From the NCBI GenBank assembly GCA_027186245.1, contig CP114482.1, forward strand, positions 1,927,001-1,991,000: DNA of 64,000 nucleotides. The letters run 5' to 3'. Below, piece after piece: positions 1-8,842 of this stretch. The stretch comes from Coriaria nepalensis (Eukaryota > Streptophyta > Magnoliopsida > Cucurbitales > Coriariaceae). The position numbers and the translations under genes are program-made. Below the pieces are notes generated by a model, which made no database searches, was not told where the DNA came from, and worked only from the letters and a program-made list of their open reading frames with translations. Within the stretch, counting starts at the first letter, position 1. Every line of letters starts with the position of its first letter.

Positions 1-231
1 GAGGGCTCAGAGTGCATAAACAAAGTGAATCAGATTGCAGATAAGTACTGGGATCTCTATTCGAGTGAGAGGCTTGAACATGATCTGCCAGGTCATCTCT
101 TACGCTACCCAATTAATATTTCTAGTGAAGGAGAGATCACTGAGCTGCCCGGATTTGAGCATTTCCCCGACACAAAGGCTCGTATTCTCGGTGCCAAATC
201 TGAATTCATGCCTCCAATCCTCACCACTTAG
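1..231 (+). CDS. Phospholipase D alpha, C-terminal end (partial)
   Basis: The frame is open from base 1 and stops at 229-231, giving the last 76 residues of a protein whose start lies left of the window. The tail contains [40 protein letters not shown] and ends PPILTT, which I recognise as the C-terminus of plant alpha-class phospholipase D. That enzyme hydrolyses phosphatidylcholine and similar lipids to phosphatidic acid in stress and abscisic-acid signalling. The catalytic HKD motifs and C2 domain lie outside the window, so only the family can be called, not activity. An in-frame GTG at 25 is not a start. The piece is probably the last exon or part of it. Confidence 0.93.
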   Translation, partial: EGSECINKVNQIADKYWDLYSSERLEHDLPGHLLRYPINISSEGEITELPGFEHFPDTKARILGAKSEFMPPILTT

Positions 232-1250
232 AAATGTGATTTCTTGCAAACTTGGCATCTTTTTGTTTTTTTTTTTGTTTTACATATAATAATTTATCAT
301 ATTGCTCTATAGTAGTACTATGATGTCACCGTTGTGCATTACCAGTGTTTTTTCAGAGTGTGCTTTGATGTTGATTGGTCTTAACTTTTGAATATCATTT
401 CATATGATTTGGTGTAGAACTGGGGTTTTGTATAGACTTATTTTGTTCTGTGACTTGTACTTTCTTCTCTTACAGCTAGGGTTGTGCAAGTGTCCATTTC
501 GGTTGGCATTAACACTCAATTTTAGTTCCGTCGGTATACCAACCGTAATACTCACTCCACCGGTCGGTGGTGTAAGTTTCGGTCGGTGTCGCGGTCGGTG
601 GAAACCGCACCTAAACCTACTTTTGCACAAGCCTAGTCCCAGCTTCTTCACTTTCTTATTTTGTAAACGCCGTTTGCATTAGTACAGTAGTTAGTATAGT
701 ACAGGGAGGGTAATTATGTATTTAATTACAGATTTCCGAAAGAGATGGTAACATGGATTAAATAAATTTCATGTTTAAGAAAAAGTTATGGAAAATCAAA
801 AAAGATAATCCAGAAGATGAATCCACCGGATTTGGATTCTGTCCGAATCATACGGGTTCGAATCGACTCCGGCTCACTTCTGAAAATGATTTATAATTGT
901 TAATTTTTTTTATCTCATCTTTCATATGAAGTTATAAGTAAATTAATTTTCACCATTCGTCTAAATCCTAAGTCTGAACTGGATCCAAATCCAAATAGAC
1001 CAGGAAGCTTTCTGACCGCAGATAAACCAAGGAGACACCATCAAGTTGAGTCGTTGATCGCTTGCCCCACCCAAAAGCCTAACCAACTCTCCGACCTCGC
1101 CGCGTGGCATTTTGCACTAAACCAAATCCAACCCAAACTCTAATTCCTACTCCGGTTCACGCTCATCTAAACATAATTGTATATAAACCTCCACATCCCC
1201 AAATTTTAAACAAAACACACCCAAAACCATATACACACGGTCCATCAATC
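232..1250. other. Spacer downstream of PLD with one MITE
   Basis: It holds the PLD 3' UTR, a short inverted-repeat element at 476-636 and the promoter of the small gene at 1251. Short open frames at 400-682 lie inside the element and are not genes. Nothing else is recognisable. Confidence 0.6.
476..636. mobile_element. Short TIR element (hAT-like MITE candidate)
   Basis: The left end reads CTAGGGTTGTGCAA and the right end, reverse-complemented, reads CTAGGCTTGTGCAA, so 13 of 14 terminal bases match. The 161-bp interior is rich in the motif CGGTCGG in both orientations and looks self-complementary. The flanks (TCTTACAG and TCCCAGCT) do not form a clear target duplication. Its size and TAGGG-type ends suggest a non-autonomous hAT element. 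It sits in the PLD 3' region. Confidence 0.5.
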
Positions 1251-1801
1251 ATGTCTTCTGTTCTTCATTCACCAGGTCTAGTCTTAGCCATGGGCGCTGC
1301 TCTCTCCACCACCTTCATCTACCTCGCTTTCTCCAAACGAAACAAGATCACCGAGTTACTCTCCGAAAATCACGACCATGATCCCGACATGAATCCCGAC
1401 AAACAACTTGTTCGACGTTCTTGTCTCTCTTCAGGTACGTCGTATTTATTATTCTTTTTTTGTAGTACTAACAGAATTTGGAACGTTTATATGATCATGA
1501 ACAATCGGGTTCTTGTTTTTTAGGTGATAACAAGAGGGAAATGAATAAGAAGAAGAAGAAGAAGAAAGTGAGATTTGCTGAGGATGTGAAGGAGCCAAAA
1601 AGTGAGAGTTATAGTAAAGAATACTTCAGAAAGGTGAATTACTATGACAAGATGACAACGAGGAAGAAACAGACAGTCAATGGAACCAGAAACTGTAGAT
1701 CATCGTACGATCAGGTTGAAAGAATGCAGGAAAATCGGATTGCTTTGTACAGTGGAATTCTGAATGACAGTTTGCATGGAGTTGAAATGGAATGCTCTTA
1801 A
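1251..1801 (+). CDS. Small basic single-pass membrane protein, unknown function
   Basis: Two exons, 1251-1434 and 1524-1801, are joined by an intron with donor CAG/GTACGT and acceptor TTTTTAG/G. The phase matches and the model gives 153 residues. The N-terminus (about residues 8-28, LVLAMGAALSTTFIYLAFSK) is a hydrophobic anchor or signal anchor. The second exon starts with a lysine run followed by KKVRFAEDVKEP. A basic KVRFAEDV-type motif after a short membrane segment occurs in several uncharacterised small plant proteins. I do not recognise a named family or function. The start was chosen as the first ATG directly before the hydrophobic stretch; the frame is also open upstream, but that part is AC-rich leader. 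Confidence 0.75.
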
Positions 1802-1883
1802 TGAAAAATTTAATTAATTAATTAATTAATTATAATTTAATTTTCTTTTCCTAATTAGCCCTTTTTTCCTTTTCGTTCTAGAA

Positions 1884-1915
<32 letters not shown>

Positions 1916-2769
1916 GTGGTTAGCGGGAAGACACAGAAACCTTGGTCTTTTCTGGTGGGTTTTGTAAATAGTGGTGTAGACCTTGTCCAACTCATTCTCT
2001 TTGTTCTTGAAAAAAATTAACTTTAAAATTTTAAGAATCTCTTTTCTTTTCTATTTTAAACCAGTTTATAAGCTTGTTTAGCCTTAAAATGATAAGAAAC
2101 CACATTACATAATTAAGAGATAATATGCGTTTACATCGTTAAGTAATCACGCTCACGTGATCTATTATTATTATTATTTTTTATTATTATTTTTTTTCTT
2201 AATCCATGATTTGAGTAGTTATGATATTTAGATTTATCTTTTTGTGAATAAATGAAAAGAAAAGAAGACGAGTGGGGACCACTTGGTATGTGTATTCACA
2301 TGGAAGATCTTACAGGTTAGAAGCTGGAGCCAGACGTGGGGTAGAGATTAGAGCCTGCTTTAGCCATGTTTGAGACAGAGTGTCTGAGTTGTATGGAGCC
2401 AGACAAAGGCATCCACCTACTGATTTCTCAACCGTAATTTCCCCATATAATTATAAATATTATTATTATTTATTATATTTAAAATAATATTTATAATTAT
2501 AATATAATTTATATTTCATATGATCATAATATATATATATATATATATATCATAATTTTATTTTTATTTTTTTTAGAGTTTTTTAAATTATACTTAGCAA
2601 GTCTGATTTGATTTTTTTAAAAGGTTAGAATGATAATTTTTTTAATTTGATTATACAAAAAACTGAGAATAAAAATAAGAATATATTAAATTATAATCTT
2701 CTGATATTAAAAAAATTTAAAGTTATTATAATATTATAATAAAATTTAAATAATATATAAAATATTTAA

Positions 2770-2802
<33 letters not shown>

Positions 2803-3264
2803 GACGAAAAAAAAAAATATTTTTTTATTTTAGTGAAAATAATTTTCTCATTCCGACTTCATTTCATTTCCCACAAATGCCTTTAGAGTAGAAATGCCAT
2901 TTTCGTTGACTTTTTTTTTTTATCTCTTACTTACAAATCAAAGTAGTCCTATATCTTAAACAGGTCTGGCCTTTAGCAATAAGCCTATTTAATGAGATTA
3001 CTATATTATATCATATGACCATATATTATGTAATTATCATAATTTTTATTTATTTTTATTTTCGTTGAAAGATGTTTTCTAAATTGTACTGAAAGTAAAA
3101 ATATTATTTGTTTTTAAAAAGGAGATAATTTTTTTTAAAATTTAAGCATAAATTATAATAATATCTAAAAAAATTAATAATTATAATAAATATTTAATTT
3201 TAATTTTAAATTATAAGAACTCTTAATTATGTTAAAAATATATAGAATAATCATGTGCATGTCA

Positions 3265-3473
3265 CATAATCATTTGACCCATAGGAATTGCCCAAGAGGT
3301 TGGAAAGAGGTGACTTCCTAAACTTGGCCCGGATTCAAACCTTTTACATAATATTTGAGATTATATTTTAAACTTACCTGGTTTGATGTTCTAGGTCCAA
3401 CTACTTCTACCAGGTTTGCAACCCATCTGCAAAGGCCCGTGGAGGAGTGCCCTGAGTTTAAAAAAAAAAAAAA
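3265..3473 (+). mobile_element. tRNA-derived SINE candidate
   Basis: GGATTCAAACC at 3331-3341 fits a pol III B box, and TTGCCCAAGAGG at about 3288-3299 fits an A box at the right distance upstream. The unit ends in a 13-A tail at about 3460-3473. TCACAT occurs on both sides (upstream near 3262 and just after the tail), a weak hint of a target duplication. The left boundary is approximate. Confidence 0.45.
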
Positions 3474-3694
3474 CAAATCACATGGTTATTGAGTAACTAT
3501 TAAAATTCTAAATCAAAGCAAACTTAAAATTTTAATTGACATTTTTACTCTTTAATTTAAATTTTATTTTTTAACCTATTTTATTCATTTATTTTTTATT
3601 TTTTCTCCATTTTCATCCTACCGACTCTCACTATCCTCATTCGTTGCCGCTACAACCACCCTACACCATCGCTATCGTCAACCTCCATTATCGA

Positions 3695-3899
3695 TATAAA
3701 AATATTAAAATTTTAATTATTTGCTCTCTTTCTCTCTCTAACTCTTAAATATCAAAATATTAAAATTTTAAATTTCTATGTGGTCCACTATTACCACCAT
3801 CAGCCTCCACCACCAATATAAAAATATTAAAAATTTAATTATTTTTTCTTTTTCTATCTCCTAAATATTTAAATATTAAAAATTTAAATTTTTACATTA
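3695..3899. repeat. 122-bp tandem duplication, AT-rich
   Basis: A unit starting TATAAAAATATTAAAATTTT at 3695 is repeated from 3817 with drift. Each copy continues into a CT-rich block and a second ATATTAAAA motif. The second copy is truncated near 3899. Confidence 0.6.
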
Positions 3900-4888
3900 G
3901 ATAGTGAGGAAGGTAGAAATTAAGGGTAATGACGGTCGATGTGGTGCAAATAGTAAAGAAATTAGGAAGGAAAAAAAAATAGGGTTAAAAAATATTAGAT
4001 AAAAATTAAAAAAAAAAATATTAGGTCAAATATAGAATTTAATAATTACACATAATAATTCTATTCATTTTTTTATTAAATTAGAATTTATTATAATTTA
4101 AACTTAAAATTATAAATTTATTATTATTATTAAATTTATCCTAATTCTTTTATTTTTAATCCATAACCTATTAACCCAAAGCAGCCCGATATCTTAAACG
4201 GGCCCGATTCTGGAATCGGACTTTCTGTTGGATGTTTGTTTTCCCAGAAAATCCCTATTCCGGGATCTGTTTGGGCTTCTGGGTCTGATATTTTGAATTT
4301 ATTGCATGCATGGGGTAAGTTTTCTGATTCACTTTCTTCTGTTTGAACTGAATTATGTCTATCCTGATTTTTCCCCGATTCTTACAGTATTGAAGGAAGA
4401 AACCGGATTTGGAAATTATGCCCAATTTCTAATTAACAACTCAATTAGAACTGTTTCAAGTTGCATTTTGATAGCACTTTTCGTTTAAGAAGAAATTTCC
4501 CAGAAATAGTAAAAGGAAATACTCACGTAGAAAAATCATAATTATAATAAAAAAAGAAAAGAAAAAGAAAAAGGAAAAAAAAAATTCCCATATGATTCTT
4601 CTTAGTATCAAGTTTTCTTACTGCATCAGAACCTGATCAAGATGCCCGATTTTATAATTGCTAAATCTCTTATATTTTCCTCTGAAAAAATAGTCTGGAA
4701 ATTTATCAATGAAATAGTAAAACTGGGTTATTGGATTAAAACATGGGATCCTTCATTTCATACTCTTGTCTAATTAGACAACTGTAGTAAAAAAGAAGGT
4801 ATTTATTTGATCCACTTCATAATCAAGGGGTAATTTGTAACAGAGCAGTGGTTGTCTTGGACACTGTAGTAAGCCGAAAATCAAAGCT

Positions 4889-6005
4889 ATGGTGGATAGA
4901 AATCCATCTGAAGGCTTATTAGTACAACAAGGCGAGTCGAGAGCGAGAAACAAACATCATAGCATTTCAGAGGATTTTTGGACCACAAGTACATGTGACA
5001 TAGAACATAGTGCTGGCCAATCACAGGGAAGCATGTCATCAATCAGCACGACTAATCAGTTGCTTGATCCCCATGGCGGGGAGTCCAGCAGTGCCAAGTC
5101 ACCTTCCGAATTCATAAATCATGGTAAACTTTAGAGAAGATGTTGGTTTTTAACACTTGTCAAAAGTTTTTACTGCTCTTATCTTCTTGGTTGTTAGGCC
5201 TTCTTCTATGGAATCAAACTAGGCAGTGCTGGGTTGGGAATAAAAGGTTGGAGAATCGAAAAGAGCAGATTAGAGAACCCAAGTTAAAGTAGGTGGATCT
5301 CTTTAAACCTTCCTTTTTTTTGACATTTATGGATCTTATGTGAGAATCTGTACTGGATTTATTTGAACTTACTACTAAAGTTAAATTCAAGAGCTTTCCG
5401 AGATATGACTGAATCATTTTATAAAGTTGCAGAAAATGAATACCATTTTATGAGCTCTGTCATGATTCTGTTTATGGCTTAAGCCACTTAGCGAAAGAGT
5501 TCAAGAAACCCTGCTTGAATTTAATTCATTAAAGTTCCAAACTTTTATACAAATACGTCATGGGAATTTAAATCTAATCTTATACTAAAAATCCAGTTTC
5601 AGAAACCCAGTTATAATACCGCAAGGCAACTGGCCCTAAGCCTGGTTAGAGTAGGTCTTGTCTAAATGTTGTAATTGTAGGGGAGGAAAAAAAGAACATT
5701 CAAGAAATATTCATAAATTCTTTTTCTCCTTTTCTCTGGTCTTATCAGCACTCATTGTCTCTGCCTGCCTAAACCATTCTGGCTTTGCAGTTGGAACGCG
5801 ACGTATGAGAGCTTACTAGGGAGCAATAAGCCTTTCCCTCAGCCTATTCCTCTTGGGGTAAGTTTATGTAATCCCGTTATTTCTATGAAGGAAAAAAAAA
5901 AGTTATCAATCTCTTTGTTGCTCGTTGCTTATTGAAGATGAAATCCGATAGGAAATGGTGGATTTTCTGGTGGATATATGGGAGCAAGAGGGCATGTATG
6001 ATTGA
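4889..6005 (+). CDS. DUF4050-type conserved plant protein
   Basis: Four exons, 4889-5123, 5198-5288, 5791-5857 and 5952-6005, join in phase through GT-AG introns to give 148 residues. The N-terminal half is Ser/Thr-rich and likely disordered. The C-terminal half carries the conserved core: GLLLWNQTRQCWVGNK, REPKLNWNATYESLLG, PFPQPIPLGEMVDFLVDIW and the final EQEGMYD. I recognise this as the small plant family with a DUF4050 domain, sometimes labelled Gag-Pol-related in plant annotations, though nothing here shows retroviral activity. Its function is unknown. The last exon could instead begin slightly upstream, but AG/GAAATGG keeps the family ending. A 5' UTR intron is likely upstream. Confidence 0.82.
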
Positions 6006-6757
6006 GAGAGCGGGAGAAAAGAGAGAGAGGTTCGGTTAATTTTTGAGAACTGTTCTAAGTTGTAACATTTTTCAAACATCTTGTCCAATATAGCAAGAAA
6101 GCTAAAGAATTCAAAGGAAAAAAGAAAAGAAAGAATGCTTGTGTAACAAAGGAGAGGGTCTCTTCCATTTTTTGGGTATCTCTTTAACCCTTTTGTAATG
6201 AGACATCATTTAGAAAGATTGTTATTGACTCTGGTCTTGAGAATCAAGAAACCGCCATTTAAGAGATGTGGGTGATGATAAGTTCGATTCGGCACGTTAA
6301 AATTTTCAGTTTTGTATATCCTCAGCATGTTGGATCTGGACCAAAAAAAAAAGTAAAAGAAAAAAGGAAAGCATGTTGGAATTTTCAAATTGCATGTGGA
6401 GCAACCGTTCCAAATTGGAATTCTGATTAGAAAAAAACTAATAATAATAAAAAAAAAATATAGAAGATTAGAACACCCGTTTTACTTCTTTATAATTTGG
6501 TCTAGGGAGTTGGGACTAATCAATCGGACTGCAACAGTTCAGAGTGGTTGATTTGAGAGCAGTTCTTATTTGCTCTTTCTATGTTTGTTCTTGTGTATAA
6601 ATTTCGGCCATCCTTATAGATTCAAGGATTAAATGATGTGTCATATTAGAAGAAAAAAGATAAAAATACAAGCCGATTGAAATACGGTTAATTTATGAGT
6701 ATATTTCTTCATAGTTGCGACTAACCTCTCTTTTTCTCTAAATACGATGGCCGGATT

Positions 6758-6827
6758 GAGTTCCCTATCTAGATCGAGTTCCCGGTGCAAATCGAGTTTA
6801 CGGTTCAGAATGAGTTCTCGGTCCATA
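6758..6827. repeat. 18-bp short tandem array
   Basis: Four consecutive 18-bp units each begin GAGTT, for example GAGTTCCCGGTGCAAATC, with the last unit incomplete. GAGTTCTCGGTC in the fourth unit is the reverse complement of GACCGAGAACTC in the 31-bp array just downstream, so the two arrays look like inverted relatives. Confidence 0.65.
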
Positions 6828-6877
6828 CATAAATATGTTTTTGTGCTTCTCAAACTTAGAACTCAATCTAGATTAAG

Positions 6878-7094
6878 AACTCAGACCTAATACTCGGTCT
6901 TGACCGAAAACTTAGACTTAAAACTCAGTCTGAACCGAAAACTTAGACCTAGAACTTGGTCTAAACCGAGAACTCAGACCTAGTACTCGGTTTAGACCAA
7001 GAACTCATACCTAGAATTTGGTTTGGATCGGTAATTTAGACCTACAACTTGGTTTAGACCAATAACTCAGACCTAGAACTCGGTCTGGACTAAC
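6878..7094. repeat. 31-bp minisatellite, seven copies
   Basis: Seven head-to-tail 31-bp copies start at 6878, 6909, 6940, 6971, 7002, 7033 and 7064. Each follows the pattern AACTCAGACCTAGAACTCGG plus TCTAGACCGAG with about 10-25% drift. A partial copy precedes them from 6853. The constant length despite drift points to an old tandem array. Confidence 0.8.
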
Positions 7095-7558
7095 TATTCA
7101 TACTCTTTTTTATCATTTTCGCATTCATTAAAAATAGAGAAAATTAGATTGAAAATTAGTAAAAGAGCCAGTCAAAATTTGATTGGAGAATTATCTGCTC
7201 TATTTGTTTGGAGGAGAAGAAAAAAAAAATAGAGACGAGTCTAAGCGAAAGAGAAAGAAAAGGAGTAGAGAGAAATAATATTTTTTTACCAGCTCATATT
7301 TAGTTCCTATATAAAAATGATATGCAATATTTTTTCTCCTTTTTGCTTTTGATGTGGCAATTGTCAATATTAAATGAGGATGAAGGGCCGAAATTTACGC
7401 GCAAGGACAGATAAGGACAATAGGATAAGGATTGAATCAGCTCCCGGTTGATTTGGGAGTTTTTTATAATTTAAGGGGGTTAATCTGATAATACTCAATA
7501 GTTAATGCGTAAAAATTAAAAAGTATCGGAATCATTTCCCTCTAGAACACCCTCTCTT

Positions 7559-7566
7559 TTCCAGAA
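7559..7566. promoter_or_regulatory. Heat-shock element half-pair candidate
   Basis: TTCCAGAA is a perfect TTC-nn-GAA pair, 139 bp upstream of the small HSP start codon. AGAAC at 7544-7548 lies near but out of the ideal 5-bp register. The position suits a heat-shock promoter, but the short motif can occur by chance. Confidence 0.35.
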
Positions 7567-7697
7567 CAATTAAGAGCCTTCTCCACCCCTCCAAAATTCA
7601 CTCTGTATAGCTCCATAAATTCTCCCCTATAACTCTCTCAACATAAACATCAAACAACACCATATCTCTCTCTCCAATTAACTACTGAGTTTTTCCA

Positions 7698-8522
7698 ATG
7701 GCTTTGGCTCGTTTGGCTCTCAAGAAAGTGGAACAGAGGATGCTTGCTTCTTCTTATTCTTCTTCCTCTGCTCTGTTTTCTCTGGAAAATAAGATGAGGA
7801 CAAATGAGGTTGTGAAGAGGTCTTTTGCTACAGAAAATTCTGATCGTAACTCACAGGACAAGCAGGTTTCTGTGAGTAACGAGGGTAAGAAAAACTCCAG
7901 TTTGTTCCCTAAAAAACAACGTAGAAGATGGTTACGGAAGAACAATGACAATGATTTTGTCCCTGCCCTTTATGGTACTCTCTCTCTCTCTCAAGAATAA
8001 ACACTGCTTAGATCCTAAATTTTATGATTTCAGTCCATCTTTTGTGTTAGAATCTTAGCAATCTTAAACCATTTATTTTTTGTAGAGTTCTTTCCTTCCG
8101 GACTAGGCAACGCGATGGTGCAAGCAACGGACAACATAAACCGGCTATTCAAGAAGCTGAACTTGACCCCATGGTCTGTTTCGGGCCGTGTGAAGGAGCA
8201 CGATGAATTCTACAAGTTACAGTACCAAGTGCCAGGACTTACTAAAGAAGAATTAAAGATCACAGTAAATGATGATGGGGTTTTAACGATCAAAGGAGAA
8301 CACAAAGAAGAGGCAGAAGACCGAGGAGGGGATTTGGATGACGTGGACTTCTCGTCGACAAGAAGGTATGGATATTACAACTATTACACCACCCTCTTGC
8401 TGCCTGATGATGCAAAAGTTGATGAAATTAAGGCTGAGTTGAAACATGGGTTGCTTACTCTTACCATTCCAAGAACTCAGGAGAAAACCAACATTGATGT
8501 TAAGGAGGTCCAAATAGATTAA
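7698..8522 (+). CDS. Mitochondrial small heat-shock protein (alpha-crystallin domain)
   Basis: Exons 7698-7974 and 8086-8522 join in phase (G/AG giving Glu) to encode 237 residues. The N-terminal ~50 residues are rich in Arg and Ser, lack acids and contain KRSFATEN, a typical mitochondrial presequence with a likely cleavage region. The alpha-crystallin domain spans about residues 120-228, with FYKLQYQVPGLTKEEL, GVLTIKGEH and the late GLLTLTIPR motif. These proteins hold unfolding matrix proteins in a refoldable state during heat stress. One intron before the conserved domain is a feature I associate with plant mitochondrial HSP23-type genes. A TTC-nn-GAA element lies upstream. A plastid location is the main alternative. 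Confidence 0.88.
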
Positions 8523-8842
8523 GAGATATACATATTAAGTATATGCATATGTACCAATGTGTTGCAAGAAAACAGAAAATGCTGTCTATGAGAAATTCTA
8601 TACTACACATGAAGTAGATACTTAACGGCTAAGATTGAAAGTCGTTGATGTGGCTTAATGGCAGCCGATTGAGTATTCTACTACTTGTCCGTAGTGCGGA
8701 TTGCCTCTGTGTGTATGTCTTTGTGCTTGTAGTCTCGTAGAGATGAACGAGTGTTTCTTTATCTTTATGAAGAAATAAATGGTATTCGTGGGATTTATAA
8801 TCTAGCAAGTTTATTTGTCACAAAGATTAGAAATAATTCTTT
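8523..8842. other. 3' UTR of small HSP and tail of receptor kinase
   Basis: The spacer between convergent genes contains AAATAAAT near 8774, a plausible poly(A) signal for the HSP gene. Nothing else was seen. Confidence 0.5.

Larger units (their letters stand above)
1802..4888. other. AT-rich spacer with a SINE and a UTR intron
   Basis: Poly(T) lies near 1889-1915, AT dinucleotide runs near 2530-2550 and 2770-2787, a SINE candidate at 3265-3473 and a 122-bp tandem repeat from 3695. Around 4200-4315 the base composition rises and GCATGG/GGTAAGT is a convincing splice donor. Together with TTTGTAACAG near 4842 this suggests a 5' UTR exon and intron for the gene at 4889. No protein-coding gene was seen. 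Confidence 0.55.
6006..7697. other. Spacer with minisatellites and the HSP promoter
   Basis: It holds the 3' UTR of the DUF4050-type gene, an 18-bp and a 31-bp tandem array (separate entries) and the promoter of the small HSP gene. The 60-70-codon frames here, including one at 6641-6853 that encodes RELDL repeats from the 18-bp array, are not supported as genes. Confidence 0.6.

Noticed and set aside
854..865. GGTTCGAATCG as a tRNA/SINE B box
   Set aside because: No matching A box at the expected distance and no acceptor stem or tail.
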